DNA from: Bradyrhizobium neotropicale
GTDB lineage: Bacteria; Pseudomonadota; Alphaproteobacteria; Rhizobiales; Xanthobacteraceae
Assembly: GCF_001641695.1 (NCBI RefSeq)
Contig: NZ_LSEF01000028.1
Coordinates: forward strand, 17,665 to 81,664
Direction: 5' to 3'
Length of the DNA stretch: 64,000 bases
The notes under the pieces are model-generated. The model searched no databases. It was not told the origin of the DNA and saw only the letters and a program-made list of their open reading frames with translations. The translations under genes and the position numbers were made by a program. Shown here piece by piece: positions 1-9,407 of this stretch. Each line of letters starts with the position of its first letter. The first letter of the stretch is position 1.

Positions 1-481
1 GGGACGGTGGAGCGGGCTGGCGCGGCGCATCGAAACGCGGGGCGCGCGGCTGGCGCTGGGTGTCGCGGTCGCCCTGATCGTCGTCGCCGAATGATGGGCG
101 CTCGTTGCGCGGCGGCGGCGGGGCCGGACGGGTGCGCGGCGGGCCGGCCGGTGAAGCCGCAGGCGGGGTTCCCTCGGCAGCGCGGGCACTGGCGCGGCGG
201 AAGGCATCGCCGCTGCCGCCGCGCCCACTGCCACTGCCGCCGCCGGGGCGGGAGGCCTCACGGGCGCGTTGGGCGGCCTCGGATTCGACCTTGCGGACAG
301 CCTCTTCCAGCGATAGCCGTTCGCGGGTGATCTCGGATTCGGAGAGCGGCGGCTGCACGCTGCGCAGCTGCGCGATCAGCGCCGTACGCGCGCGCTCATA
401 GAGCGCGCGACGGCTTTCGCCGGGAGCGTTGGGATCCAAGGCGGCAATAGCGCGGGCGATCAGCGGATAGTAATCAGCCAT
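1..481 (-). CDS. Hypothetical protein, N-terminal part (runs off left edge)
   Basis: The frame is open from an ATG at 481 to the window edge, so at least 160 residues are present and the C-terminus is missing. The N-terminus (MADYYPLIARAIAALDPN) begins a helical, Arg/Glu-rich segment to about residue 75. From there the protein turns into a low-complexity Gly/Ser, then Pro/Arg-rich and probably disordered stretch. I recognise the N-terminus only as resembling conserved uncharacterised proteins of Bradyrhizobium and relatives; no enzymatic motif is visible. It lies 37 bp downstream of the purA stop in the same direction and could be cotranscribed with purA. Function unknown. Confidence 0.6.
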   Translation of the reverse strand, partial: MADYYPLIARAIAALDPNAPGESRRALYERARTALIAQLRSVQPPLSESEITRERLSLEEAVRKVESEAAQRAREASRPGGGSGSGRGGSGDAFRRASARAAEGTPPAASPAGPPRTRPAPPPPRNERPSFGDDDQGDRDTQRQPRAPRFDAPRQPAPPS

Positions 482-518
482 TTCAACTCAACTATACGCG
501 CGTCCCGGTAAGAGATCG

Positions 519-1811
519 TTAAGCCTCAAACGGATTTTGCACCAGGATAGTATCTTCGCGTTCGGGGCTCGTGGAAAGCAGCGCGACCGGGCACCCCACC
601 AATTCCTCGATCCGGCGGACATATTTGATGGCCTGGGCCGGCAGATCCGCCCAGGACCGTGCATTGGCGGTCGGCTCCTTCCAGCCTTCGATGGTCTCGT
701 AGATCGGCTCGACCCGGGCCTGGGCGCCCTCGCCCGCCGGGAAATGGTCGATCTCCTTGCCGTCGAGCCGGTAGCCTGTGCAGACCTCGATGGTGTCGAA
801 GCCGTCCAGAATGTCGAGCTTGGTCAGCGCCAGCCCGTTGATGCCGCAGGTGCGGACCGCCTGGCGGACCAGCACGGCATCGAACCAGCCGCAGCGGCGC
901 GGACGCCCGGTATTGGTACCAAACTCGCGACCGCGCTCGCCGATCCTACGGCCGGTCTCGTTATCCTGCTCGGTCGGGAACGGGCCCTGGCCGACGCGGG
1001 TGGTGTAGGCCTTGCACAGACCCAGCACGTAGCCGACCGCGCCGGGCCCGAGGCCGGCGCCGGTCGCGGCCTGCGCCGCCACCGTGTTGGACGAGGTCAC
1101 GTAAGGATAGGTGCCGTGGTCGACGTCGAGCAGCGCGCCTTGCGCGCCCTCGAAAAGCATGCGCTTGCCCTCGCGCCGCTTGATGTCGAGCAGCCGCCAC
1201 ACCGTCTCGGCATAGGGCAGAAGCTGCGGCGCCAGTGCGCTGAGCTCGCGCAGAATCTCCTTGCCGTCGAACTCCGGCAGGTTGAGGCCGCGGCGCAGCG
1301 CGTTGTGATGCGCCAGCAGCCGGTCGATCTTGTGGGGGAGCGTGTCGAGGTCGGCGAGGTCCATCAGGCGGATGGCGCGGCGGCCGACCTTGTCCTCATA
1401 GGCCGGGCCGATGCCGCGGCGGGTGGTGCCGATCGCGGTGGCTACATTGGCGGATTCGCGATGCGCGTCGAGCTCGCGGTGCAGCGGCAGGATCAGGGTG
1501 ACGTTCTCGGCAACGCGTAGATTGTCCGGAGAGACCGCAACACCCTGGGCACGGAGCTTGGTCACCTCGTCGAGGAAGGCCTGCGGGTCGAACACGACGC
1601 CATTGCCGATCACCGACAGCTTGTGTTCGCGCAGCACGCCCGAGGGCAGCAGCGCGAGCTTGTAGGTCTGGCCGTTGATGACCAGCGTATGGCCGGCGTT
1701 GTGGCCGCCCTGGAAGCGGACGACGATGTCGGCCTGCTCAGACAACCAATCGACGATCTTGCCTTTTCCTTCGTCGCCCCACTGGGCGCCGACGACGACA
1801 ACATTGGCCAT
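519..1811 (-). CDS. purA: Adenylosuccinate synthetase
   Basis: Converts IMP and aspartate to adenylosuccinate using GTP, the first committed step of AMP synthesis in the cytoplasm. The 430-residue product has the family length. The N-terminal GTP loop GDEGKGK is at residues 12-18, with Asp13 and His41 (GGHNAGH) at the positions of the catalytic pair. An in-frame ATG 13 codons upstream exists, but the family start is [15 protein letters not shown], so the start is placed at 1811. A palindromic repeat lies only about 35 bp upstream of the start codon, in the likely leader. Other purine genes, purE-purK, are far away at 52.6 kb. Confidence 0.97.
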   Translation of the reverse strand: MANVVVVGAQWGDEGKGKIVDWLSEQADIVVRFQGGHNAGHTLVINGQTYKLALLPSGVLREHKLSVIGNGVVFDPQAFLDEVTKLRAQGVAVSPDNLRVAENVTLILPLHRELDAHRESANVATAIGTTRRGIGPAYEDKVGRRAIRLMDLADLDTLPHKIDRLLAHHNALRRGLNLPEFDGKEILRELSALAPQLLPYAETVWRLLDIKRREGKRMLFEGAQGALLDVDHGTYPYVTSSNTVAAQAATGAGLGPGAVGYVLGLCKAYTTRVGQGPFPTEQDNETGRRIGERGREFGTNTGRPRRCGWFDAVLVRQAVRTCGINGLALTKLDILDGFDTIEVCTGYRLDGKEIDHFPAGEGAQARVEPIYETIEGWKEPTANARSWADLPAQAIKYVRRIEELVGCPVALLSTSPEREDTILVQNPFEA

Positions 1812-1845
1812 TCGCGGGTAATCCCTATGCAATCTGTCTTTAAGT

Positions 1846-1893
1846 GGCATGATCCTCGCGGAAAACCGGTGCCCACTTTTCCGGGATCATGCC
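1846..1893. repeat. Palindromic repeat (GATCATGC family) in the purA leader
   Basis: Arms GGCATGATCC (1846-1855) and GGATCATGCC (1884-1893) are perfect inverted repeats around a core containing CGGAAAACCGG and ACTTTTCCG. Related copies with the same core words (GAAAACCG, CCGGATCATGC) lie at about 51.35-51.42 and 51.71-51.80 kb. This copy is in a divergent intergenic region next to the purA start. Confidence 0.75.
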
Positions 1894-2235
1894 TGCGCCC
1901 AGCCGAATCCACGGCCGGGGGCCGTTCGCACGCGAGGCAGCCAACCGGATAAAGGAAGCAGCCCCTCTAGGCAAGCAAGAAGGCGGCATTTCCGGGATCC
2001 TAAACACTATTTAAGCCTTTGATATCCCCGGAAAATCCAGGGGCCTTCCGGGCCGGTGTTCCGACCTCAACGAAAGCGCTAGACGCAGCATCTGCCACTG
2101 CATGGTCGCGATGCATCCGCCCCCCATTGCTGCAACCTCGATTTCCGTGTCTTTGGGCGAGGCTGGGCTATGAGCCGGCCCGGACAGCGCCGGGCTGGCG
2201 GCATCGGTACATCACGCGGGGCCATAACAATCACA
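1894..2235. other. Intergenic region between purA and EamA gene, no gene seen
   Basis: With the palindromic repeat, this makes a roughly 420 bp gap between divergently transcribed purA and an EamA transporter gene. It should contain both promoters, but no clear -35/-10 pair or operator was identified. The only AT-rich stretch is around 2000-2030. Confidence 0.5.
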
Positions 2236-3168
2236 ATGTCCGCCACCGGCCAGACCACGCGCACTGACACGTCCGGTCACAACTGGATCGCCAACCAGCC
2301 TTATCTCCTGCTCAGCATCACCGCGTTGTGCTGGGCCGGCAATGCCATTGTCGGGCGCCTCGCCGCCGGCCACATCCCGCCGGTCACGCTCTCCTTCCTG
2401 CGCTGGTTCTTCGCCTTCCTCCTGGTGCTGCCGTTCGCCTGGAAACATCTGGTGCAGGACTGGCCCGCAATCCGAAGCAAGCTCGGGCTGATGATCGTGC
2501 TGTCAATCACCGGCATCGGCGCCTTCAACACGCTCCAATATTGGGCGCTGGTGCATACCCAGGCCCTCAATACGCTGCTGTTGCAATCGGCCGCACCGCT
2601 GGTCGTGGCGCTGTGGTCGCTGATCATCCTCGGCGTCCGCCTCACCGCGGCGCAGGCCTGCGGCGTGCTGCTCTCGATGTGCGGCGTGCTGACGATCCTG
2701 CTGCATGGCGATTTCACCACACTGTCGAACATCGAGTTCAACAAGGGCGACCTCATCTTCATCGTCGCGCTGATCATCTTCGCGCTCTATTCGGTGCTGA
2801 CGCTGAAGCGGCCGCCGATCCACGGCCTGTCGTTCCTCGCCTTCACCTTCGGCGCCGGCGCCGCCTGCCTCATCCCGCTGGAGATCTGGGAGCTGTTCGC
2901 ACGCCCGGTGATGAAGCTCGACGGGCCGAACCTGCTCACGCTGTTCTACGTCGCGGTGTTCCCATCGACGCTCGCCTATCTCTGCTTCAACCGCGGGGTG
3001 CGGCTGATCGGCGCCAACCGTGCCGCGCCGTTCTTCCATGTGGTGCCGGTGTTCGGCTCGATCATGGCGATGGCCTTCCTCGGCGAGCAGCCGCAGGCCT
3101 TCCACTTCATCGGCTTCGCGCTGGTGCTGTCGGGCGTGTTCGTGGCGTCGCGGAAGCAGGCCAGCTGA
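2236..3168 (+). CDS. EamA/DMT family transporter (copy 1)
   Basis: Inner-membrane permease of the drug/metabolite transporter superfamily with about ten hydrophobic helices in two EamA repeats; length near 310 residues is typical. The chosen ATG gives MSATGQTTRTDTSGHNW before the first helix (QPYLLLSITALCWAGN). An in-frame ATG at 2170 with a GGCGAGG sequence upstream would add 22 residues and cannot be excluded. Substrate cannot be predicted. A clear paralogue with the same landmarks (NQPYLLLS, CWAGN/FWAGN, FPSTLAYL, FNRGV, NRAAPFFH, VPVFGS) lies 0.9 kb downstream in the same orientation, indicating a local duplication. Confidence 0.88.
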   Translation: MSATGQTTRTDTSGHNWIANQPYLLLSITALCWAGNAIVGRLAAGHIPPVTLSFLRWFFAFLLVLPFAWKHLVQDWPAIRSKLGLMIVLSITGIGAFNTLQYWALVHTQALNTLLLQSAAPLVVALWSLIILGVRLTAAQACGVLLSMCGVLTILLHGDFTTLSNIEFNKGDLIFIVALIIFALYSVLTLKRPPIHGLSFLAFTFGAGAACLIPLEIWELFARPVMKLDGPNLLTLFYVAVFPSTLAYLCFNRGVRLIGANRAAPFFHVVPVFGSIMAMAFLGEQPQAFHFIGFALVLSGVFVASRKQAS

Positions 3169-3218
3169 GCCGGGCTGCCGACGGCCCGATCGGCGTCGCA
3201 GCGCCGTCATCAATGAAA

Positions 3219-3437
3219 TTATCTTCGATTTTGGCCCGCATAGCGCGGATTGATGCCGCAATGGGCACGCGTACCGGACGCTGATGCCAGGCATTGGCTG
3301 CGGGTCGAGAAGGCGCAGTTGCCCGGAAAGCCCCAATGGTGCCCCTGAAGGCAGTAGCGCGCCGCGTGGGCCGAATCGGATCCGATGACGCAGAGCGGGG
3401 CAAGGGCGAGCAAGATGACCAGGAAAAGACGATGCAT
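3219..3437 (-). CDS. Small secreted DUF3551-type protein
   Basis: A 72-residue product starting MHRLFLVILLALAPLCVIG, a typical Sec signal peptide ending near the AHA of SAHA. The mature part is short and cysteine-containing, with the DUF3551-like pattern YCLQG, GFPGNC, FSTRSQCLASASG, CGINP. The start is supported by a strong ribosome site (GGGAGGA) just upstream; a longer frame to 3515 lacks this support and would bury the signal peptide. DUF3551 proteins are small exported proteins of unknown function that are common in Bradyrhizobium. It sits opposite in strand between the two EamA paralogues. Confidence 0.85.
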   Translation of the reverse strand: MHRLFLVILLALAPLCVIGSDSAHAARYCLQGHHWGFPGNCAFSTRSQCLASASGTRAHCGINPRYAGQNRR

Positions 3438-3563
3438 GGGATCCTCCCGATTGCACTCGTAACGTTCATTTTCGCAAGCCGCCTGGACGGGGTTTTGATC
3501 AAGATCAAGTTTCACGGCCTTTGAGTTTCAAGTTCCGCGCGGCATCAATCCCGGCATCGTGCG

Positions 3564-3965
3564 TCAGTCCACCTTGAATTTGCCGTACGCCTCGCTGGTC
3601 GCGATGATCACGTGCTCGGCGCAGCCGTTGACGCGATGCGGATCAGCCTCCCGCTCGTAGGCCTCCGACGTCATCATATCGAGGAAGGCCGCGACGGACG
3701 GATAATAGACGAGAGCGACGAAATCCCAGCCGTTGCCCTGGTGTGGGCCGAGCGCGATGGCTTTGGCCTTGCCGGTCCAGAGCAGCGTGCCGCCGCGCGC
3801 CTTGATCATCGGCACCGTGATCGCGCTGTAGCGCAAATAGGCGTCCCAGCCGGACCCGTCGCCGTCGCGCGAGCGCGCGTTGAAGCGCATCAGGTTCAGC
3901 ATCACCACTGGCGAATCCTGATCGAGCCTCTCCAGGCCATCGATGTTCAACATATTCACCGCCAA
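3564..3965 (-). CDS. DUF1330 domain-containing protein
   Basis: A 133-residue cytosolic protein. The pattern (VVMLNLMRFN near residues 20-29, then ALVYYPSVAAFLDMMTSEAYE and a C-terminal beta strand) fits the DUF1330 / dimeric alpha-beta barrel fold. Members are small, of unassigned function and often annotated as hypothetical. It is transcribed leftward towards the DUF3551 gene with a gap of about 125 bp; cotranscription is possible but unproven. No catalytic residues are recognisable. Confidence 0.82.
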   Translation of the reverse strand: MAVNMLNIDGLERLDQDSPVVMLNLMRFNARSRDGDGSGWDAYLRYSAITVPMIKARGGTLLWTGKAKAIALGPHQGNGWDFVALVYYPSVAAFLDMMTSEAYEREADPHRVNGCAEHVIIATSEAYGKFKVD

Positions 3966-4058
3966 CGATACCTCCTCAGCTCATGCGTGCATTGTAGCAT
4001 TGCGGCCACGTGACTTGTGCCGCAACGAGAATCCGGCGCAAGCTCGCATCAAACGCCA

Positions 4059-4994
4059 ATGACGATTGCTTCGCCTGCGCCACCGGCCTCGAATCCGGCC
4101 AGTTGGCTCAACAACCAGCCTTATCTGCTGCTCAGCCTGAGCTCGCTGTTCTGGGCCGGCAACATCGTGCTCGCGCGCCATGTCGGCGCGCATGTGCCGC
4201 CGCTGACGGTGACCACGATCCGCTGGTTCGGCGTGTTCCTGATCCTGCTGCCGTTCGCCTGGCCGCATCTGAAGCGTGACTGGCCGGCTCTGCGCAAGAG
4301 CCTGCGGCTGATGCTGTTCCTGTCGCTGGTCGGATTCGCCTTCAACAACGCGATCTCCTACTGGGCCATGCAATATACGGAGGCGCTGAACGCGCTGCTG
4401 ATCCAGTCGGCCGGACCGCTGTTCGTGGCGCTGTGGTCGCTGGTGCTGTTCGGCGTGCGGCTGACCGGTGCACAGCTTGCCGGCATCGCGATATCGCTTG
4501 CGGGTGTGCTGATCATCATCCTGCGCGGCGACCTTGCGGCCCTCACTGGCATCAGCTTCAACCGCGGCGACATCATGTTCGCGTTGTCGCTGGTGGCCTT
4601 CGGGATCTACTCCGCCTTCATCCCGCGCCGGCCCAAGGTTCATCAGCTCTCCTTCCTGTCGTTCACCACCTGCTGCGGCGCGATGATGCTGTTGCCCGCG
4701 GCGGTCTGGGAGGCCTGGAGCGGCAACGTGCTGCAATTCGATACGCTGACGCTGTCGACACTCGCCTACATCCTGATCTTCCCCTCGACCCTCGCCTATC
4801 TCTTCTTCAACCGCGGCGTAGCGCTGATCGGCCCGAACCGCGCCGCGCCGTTCTTCCATCTGGTGCCGGTGTTCGGCTCGGCGATGGCCATCCTCCTGCT
4901 CGGCGAGAAGCTCCAGCCGTTTCATCTGATCGGCTATGCGCTGGTGCTTGCGGGCGTCGTGATCGCGTCACGGCCGGGCTCGGCGGTGAAGTAA
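4059..4994 (+). CDS. EamA/DMT family transporter (copy 2)
   Basis: Second EamA permease of about 311 residues, clearly paralogous to the gene at 2.2-3.2 kb: shared NQPYLLLS at the N-terminus, IRWFGVFLILLPFAW matching LRWFFAFLLVLPFAW, FPSTLAYLFFNRGV and NRAAPFFH near the C-terminus. About ten hydrophobic helices. The start is placed at the ATG giving MTIASPAPP, the position equivalent to copy 1; an in-frame ATG 14 codons upstream is an alternative. Substrate unknown. Confidence 0.88.
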   Translation: MTIASPAPPASNPASWLNNQPYLLLSLSSLFWAGNIVLARHVGAHVPPLTVTTIRWFGVFLILLPFAWPHLKRDWPALRKSLRLMLFLSLVGFAFNNAISYWAMQYTEALNALLIQSAGPLFVALWSLVLFGVRLTGAQLAGIAISLAGVLIIILRGDLAALTGISFNRGDIMFALSLVAFGIYSAFIPRRPKVHQLSFLSFTTCCGAMMLLPAAVWEAWSGNVLQFDTLTLSTLAYILIFPSTLAYLFFNRGVALIGPNRAAPFFHLVPVFGSAMAILLLGEKLQPFHLIGYALVLAGVVIASRPGSAVK

Positions 4995-5110
4995 TTCCAC
5001 GCCGCGGCGCGGGCGACATCTCGTCTCGAAAGCGGGCGACAAGACGCGCCTTCCTCTTTGCCTCCTGAGCAGCTAGGTTCCCGGCCAACGATAAAGAGGG
5101 AACGTCCAAC

Positions 5111-6088
5111 ATGCTTTCATTGCTGATCCGGGTCGTACGCATAGCCGGCGCGGCCGCGCTGTGGCTTGCCGCCGCATCCGCTGCTCAGGCCGACAATTAT
5201 CCAAGCCGCAACATCACGCTGGTCTTGCCGTTCGCGGCCGGCAGCGGCACCGATACGACCACGCGGCTGATCTCGCAGCATTTGTCGCAGGCGCTCGGCG
5301 TCGGCATCGTCATCGAGAACAAGGCGGGCGCCAACGGCATGATCGCCGCGACCTATGTCGCGCGCGCCGCACCCGACGGCTACACGCTGCTGGTGACCAC
5401 CAACACCACGCATTCGGCCAATCCCTTCCTGCTCAAGAGCCTGACCTACGATCCCGTCAAGGATTTCACCCCGATCGCGCGTACCGGCGACCTGCCTTTC
5501 ATGCTGGTCGTTCACCCGGACGTGCCAGCCAAGACGGTTGGCGAGCTCGTCGCCTATGGCAAGGCCAATCCGGGCAAGCTGAGCTACGCCTCGGGCTCGT
5601 CCTCGGCGATCGTGTCGGGCGCGACCTTTGCGCACAATGCCGGACTCGACCTGTTGCACGTGCCCTACAAGAGCTCGCCGCCGGCGCTCAACGACGTCAT
5701 GGGCGGCCGCGTCTCGATGATGTTCGTGGACATCCTGACCGGCCTGCCGCACGTCAACGGCAACGCGCTCAAGGCGCTCGCCGTCACCACCAAGGACCGC
5801 TCCCCGCTGGTGCCGAACCTGCCCTCGATGCAGGAGGCCGGCGTGCCGGACTTCGACATCTCCTCATGGCAGGGCTATTTCGGCCCCGCCGGCATGCCGA
5901 AGGAGATCGTGACGCGGCTCAACGCCGAGATCAGGAAGATCGTCGAGAAGCCGGAGATCAAGGCCCAGCTTGCGACGCTCGGCATGGACGCCTTCTCCGG
6001 CACGCCGGAAGAGCTCGGCACCTTCGTGGGCGAGCAGCTCGTGCTGTGGGAGAGGCTGATCAAGAACGCGGGGATCGAGAAGCAGTAA
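5111..6088 (+). CDS. Tripartite tricarboxylate transporter substrate-binding protein (TctC/Bug family)
   Basis: A 325-residue periplasmic binding protein with an N-terminal signal peptide (LLIRVVRIAGAAALWLAAASAAQA). The family pattern is clear: YPSRNITLVLPFAAGSGTD, the conserved NKAGANG loop, PDGYTLL, YDPVKDFTPI and a C-terminal segment ending in WERLIKNAGI. These proteins bind organic acids such as tricarboxylates or aromatic acids for TctAB-type carriers, but no tctA or tctB is adjacent, so this is an orphan, as is usual for this large family. A good ribosome site (AGAGGGAA) precedes the ATG. Confidence 0.92.
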   Translation: MLSLLIRVVRIAGAAALWLAAASAAQADNYPSRNITLVLPFAAGSGTDTTTRLISQHLSQALGVGIVIENKAGANGMIAATYVARAAPDGYTLLVTTNTTHSANPFLLKSLTYDPVKDFTPIARTGDLPFMLVVHPDVPAKTVGELVAYGKANPGKLSYASGSSSAIVSGATFAHNAGLDLLHVPYKSSPPALNDVMGGRVSMMFVDILTGLPHVNGNALKALAVTTKDRSPLVPNLPSMQEAGVPDFDISSWQGYFGPAGMPKEIVTRLNAEIRKIVEKPEIKAQLATLGMDAFSGTPEELGTFVGEQLVLWERLIKNAGIEKQ

Positions 6089-6094
6089 GCCAGT

Positions 6095-6221
6095 CTCGTG
6101 TCCCGGACGCGGCGCGGCATGGAATGACGCGACGCAGAGCCGGGACCCAGATTGCCATGAACACATGGGCCCCGGTTCAGCAGCGCATCACTTGCGTGCT
6201 GCGCTGCGCCCGGGGCACGAG
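6095..6221. repeat. Long palindromic repeat, CTCGTGTCCCGG family
   Basis: Ends CTCGTGTCCCGG (6095 on) and CCGGGGCACGAG (to 6221) are inverted with one mismatch, and the interior has further pairing (GAGCCGGGACCCAG against GGGCCCCGGTTCAGCAG). It lies in the convergent space between the TctC-type gene and the chemoreceptor, immediately followed by a second repeat family. Confidence 0.7.
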
Positions 6222-6224
6222 ATC

Positions 6225-6317
6225 GTAGGGTGGGCAAAGCGTAGCGTGCCCACCGACGCCTCGACGAACTCAAAAGAAAAGGTGGGCACGGCGCTCGTGC
6301 GCCTTTGCCCACCCTAC
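6225..6317. repeat. Palindromic repeat, GTAGGGTGGGCAAAG family (copy 1)
   Basis: Arms GTAGGGTGGGCAAAG and CTTTGCCCACCCTAC-type are inverted, with an inner pair CGTGCCCACC / GGTGGGCACG. A second copy is at 33601-33691. Located between convergent genes, where the folded transcript could act as a 3' end. Confidence 0.85.
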
Positions 6318-6334
6318 GAATTCACGGCCGAGCC

Positions 6335-8020
6335 TTACGCCGCGCGGACCTTGGCGAGGAAGCCGTCGACCGCGCTGCGCAGCGCGCCCGACTGGTTGTC
6401 CAGCTCGCGGGCGTTGGTGAGCACGTCGCCTGCCGCGCTGCCCGTCGCCTCCGCAGCCGAAGTGACGCTGCCGATATGCGCGTTGATCTCGCTCGAGCCG
6501 GCCGCGACCGACTGGATGTTGCGCGCGATCTCGCGGGTTGCCTCGCCCTGCTGCTCGATCGATGCGGAAATGCCGGCGGTGATCTCGCTCATCTCGGCGA
6601 TGGTCTGGGTGATGCCGGCGATGGCCGCGACCGCGTCGCTGGTCGACGTCTGCATCGCCGCGACCTGGGCGGAGATTTCCTCGGTCGCCTTGGCGGTCTG
6701 GTTGGCGAGCGCCTTGACCTCGGAGGCGACGACGGCAAAACCGCGGCCGGATTCGCCGGCGCGCGCCGCTTCGATGGTGGCGTTGAGCGCCAGCAGGTTG
6801 GTCTGCGCAGCGATCGAATGGATCAGCTTGACCACCTCGCCGATCTTCTCGGCGCCCGAAGAGAGCACCTGCACGGTGGTGTTGGTGCGCTCGGCATCGC
6901 TGACGGCGCGGCTCGCGACCTCGGTCGAGCGCGTCACCTGACGGGAGATTTCCGCAACCGAGCTCGACAGCTCCTCGGCGGCGGCCGCAACCGTGCCGAC
7001 ATTGCCGGACGCCTTTTGCGAGGCGGCGCCGACGGTCGCGGCGCGCGCGCTGGCGTCGCTCGCGGTCGCGGTCATCGACTGCGCCGTGGTCTGCATGCCG
7101 GCCGCGGCCGAGGAGACCGAGCGGACGATGCCGTTGACGCTGCGTTCGAAATCGTTGGCGATGCCTTCCATCGCGCTGCGGCGTTCCGCCGTGGCACGTT
7201 CCTTGGCCTCGGCCTCGGTCGTCTCGAGATCGCGAATGCGGACTGCATTGTCCTTGAATATCTGGACGGTCGCCGCCATCGCGCCGACTTCATCGCCGCG
7301 GCCGACGCCGGGGATGTCGCCCTCGAGCTTGCCGTCGGCAAGCTCCTTCATGCGGGTGCCGAGCAGCGCCAGCGGACGGCTGATGCTGCGGCCAAGCAGC
7401 CAGGCGACACTGCCGGCGACGATCACGATGCCGAGCATGGCGAGGCCGAGCAGCCAGTAGACCGGACCCATCTTCTCGTCGATGTCCTCGAGATAGGCGC
7501 CCGTGCCGAGATACATGTCGAAGCCGGGGATGGCGACGGAATAGCCGAGCTTGCGGATCGGCTTCTCCTGGCCGGGCTTCACATATTCATAGAAGAGCAG
7601 GATTTCGCCCTTGGCCTTGACGCCATCCATGATCTCACGGGAGAGCTTCCGCCCATTGGTCTCGACATCCATGCGGTTGGTGCCGATCTGCTTCGGATCG
7701 GGCGCGAGCTGCGTGATGCCGTCATAGGTGGTGCCGAACAGATAGCCCGAGCCCTTATCGTAGGTCATCGCGTTGCCGTAGCGGCGAAGGTCCGCGAGCG
7801 CGGCATCCTTGGTCATTTCACCGGCGTTGACGCGCTTCACCAGCGTGGCCGCGTAGTTGCGTGCCAGATCGACGATCGCCTTGGTCTGATCGATGCGCGC
7901 GTCCACCATCGCGCGCTTCATCAGATAGCCGGCGAGGACCCCGGAGATGCACAGGCCGAACAAGGTGACGCCGACAAGAATGCCGAGCTTGGGCGCGATC
8001 TTCAGATTGCTCAACTTCAC
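6335..8020 (-). CDS. Methyl-accepting chemotaxis protein with Cache sensor
   Basis: Inner-membrane chemoreceptor of about 561 residues. Order: TM1 near residues 9-33, a periplasmic single Cache-type domain (conserved [35 protein letters not shown]), TM2 near 185-205, HAMP, then a cytoplasmic signalling domain with the family hairpin tip ([20 protein letters not shown]). The start is a GTG at 8020 ([13 protein letters not shown]) preceded by CGGAG; the longer frame upstream lacks a good ribosome site. Cache receptors of this layout often sense small carboxylates, but the ligand here is unknown. No che genes are adjacent, so it feeds a distant chemotaxis system. Confidence 0.93.
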   Translation of the reverse strand: MKLSNLKIAPKLGILVGVTLFGLCISGVLAGYLMKRAMVDARIDQTKAIVDLARNYAATLVKRVNAGEMTKDAALADLRRYGNAMTYDKGSGYLFGTTYDGITQLAPDPKQIGTNRMDVETNGRKLSREIMDGVKAKGEILLFYEYVKPGQEKPIRKLGYSVAIPGFDMYLGTGAYLEDIDEKMGPVYWLLGLAMLGIVIVAGSVAWLLGRSISRPLALLGTRMKELADGKLEGDIPGVGRGDEVGAMAATVQIFKDNAVRIRDLETTEAEAKERATAERRSAMEGIANDFERSVNGIVRSVSSAAAGMQTTAQSMTATASDASARAATVGAASQKASGNVGTVAAAAEELSSSVAEISRQVTRSTEVASRAVSDAERTNTTVQVLSSGAEKIGEVVKLIHSIAAQTNLLALNATIEAARAGESGRGFAVVASEVKALANQTAKATEEISAQVAAMQTSTSDAVAAIAGITQTIAEMSEITAGISASIEQQGEATREIARNIQSVAAGSSEINAHIGSVTSAAEATGSAAGDVLTNARELDNQSGALRSAVDGFLAKVRAA

Positions 8021-8279
8021 GGGAAGGCTCCGAGGCAAAAGGGATACGGCACGCGAGTGAATCGATAGAAATTGAATCAACTTTTAGTGCGCGATCCATT
8101 AGCAACCTGTTACGACGCATCCGTAGAAGCCCGGACGCCGCGCCAAAACCCGCAAATAATCTCCGTCACCGGCAACCGACGATTGTACGCGGCCGCGCCG
8201 ATTTCGCGTAAAAGACGCAAAGGCCCGCCACAGGTGCGGGTCACAACAAGAACCGACAAACCAAATCGGGAGCCAGGGA

Positions 8280-9323
8280 ATGCCGAAATACAGGGTGGTG
8301 ACGCCGAAGGGCGCGAGCTTCACGGTCGCCGGCAGCGACTATTCATACGAGCGCGAGGCGCTCGATTCGATCGACGCCGAGATCGTCGAGGCGCCGGCCA
8401 ATGAGGCCGAGTTCATCGCCGCCGCGAGAACCGCTGACGCCATCTACGCCAAGGGCATCCCGATCACCAAGACCATCATCGACGCACTGGAGAACTGCAA
8501 GGTCATCACGCTCGGCTCGGTCGGCGTCGACAGCGTCGACGTCAAGGCCGCCACGGAACGCGGCATTCCCGTCACCAACATCCCCGACACCTTCATCGAA
8601 GAGGTCGCCGACCACGCCATGATGCTGCTGCTGGCCGGCTTCCGCCGCCTGGTCGAGCAGGACCGGATGGTGCGCACCGGCCGCTGGGCCGAGGGCCGGC
8701 CGGCGCTGCTCAAGATTCCGCGGCTGATGGGCCAGACGCTCGGCTTCATCTCCTTCGGCCGCGTGGCGCGTGCAGTTGCGAAACGCGCCGCTCCCTTCGG
8801 CCTGCGCATGATGGCCTACGATCCGTTCATCCAGGAAACGCTGATGTACGATCACGGCGTGTTGCCGGCGACGCTGAACGAGGTGCTGTCGCAATCCGAC
8901 TTCGTGTCGATGCACGCGCCCGCCCGGCCCGAGGTGCATCACATGCTGACCGAGAAGCATTTTCGCCAGATGAAGAAGGGCTCGATCTTCATCAATACGG
9001 GGCGCGGCGCCACGGTCGACGAGGAGAGCCTGATCAAGGCGCTGCAAGAGGGGCGGATCGCGCACGCCGCCCTCGACGTGCTGGAGAAGGAACCGCCGTC
9101 GCATAACAATCCCCTGCTCGGTATGGAGAACGTGACCCTGACCGCTCATGTCGCCTCGGCCTCGGCACGGTTCGACGAAGCGCGCAAGCGCCGCGTGGGC
9201 TACGAATTGTCACTGGTGCTTCAGGGCATGTGGCCGGTAAGCTGTGTCAATCCGTCGGTGCTGCAGAAAACCGCGCTCCGCCGCTGGCAGCCCGTCAGCA
9301 TGGATCGCGGACCGAACAGCTAG
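8280..9323 (+). CDS. D-2-hydroxyacid dehydrogenase, CtBP-like type
   Basis: NAD-dependent oxidoreductase of 347 residues. The Rossmann loop is LGFISFGRVARAVA, and the catalytic triad is present as Arg242 (NTGRG), Glu271 (LEKEP) and His290 (TAHVA), with the usual 29 and 19 residue spacings. Substrate is uncertain: the closest functional groups include phosphoglycerate-, glyoxylate- and C-terminal-binding-protein-like dehydrogenases. It is followed 85 bp downstream by the ABC transporter operon in the same direction, so its 2-hydroxyacid substrate may be related to the imported solute; this is inference only. Confidence 0.9.
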   Translation: MPKYRVVTPKGASFTVAGSDYSYEREALDSIDAEIVEAPANEAEFIAAARTADAIYAKGIPITKTIIDALENCKVITLGSVGVDSVDVKAATERGIPVTNIPDTFIEEVADHAMMLLLAGFRRLVEQDRMVRTGRWAEGRPALLKIPRLMGQTLGFISFGRVARAVAKRAAPFGLRMMAYDPFIQETLMYDHGVLPATLNEVLSQSDFVSMHAPARPEVHHMLTEKHFRQMKKGSIFINTGRGATVDEESLIKALQEGRIAHAALDVLEKEPPSHNNPLLGMENVTLTAHVASASARFDEARKRRVGYELSLVLQGMWPVSCVNPSVLQKTALRRWQPVSMDRGPNS

Positions 9324-9407
9324 GCGGCCGGCGCAAAACGCGCCGAAAGACCGGAAGGCCCTTCACCGGCGATCAACGCCGGGAAGGGAGACAACAGGGA
9401 GGAACTG

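Noticed and set aside
3981..4925. Open frame of 314 codons opposite the second EamA gene
   Set aside because: Glu/Gln/His/Arg-rich shadow; the plus strand encodes a clear membrane transporter.
6095..6317. Possible CRISPR array from repeated palindromic words
   Set aside because: Only single palindromic units of different families are present, with no regular repeat-spacer pattern and no cas genes.
6305..8068. Open frame of 587 codons opposite the chemoreceptor gene
   Set aside because: Low-complexity His/Arg/Asp-rich translation; the minus strand encodes a standard chemoreceptor with Cache, HAMP and signalling domains.
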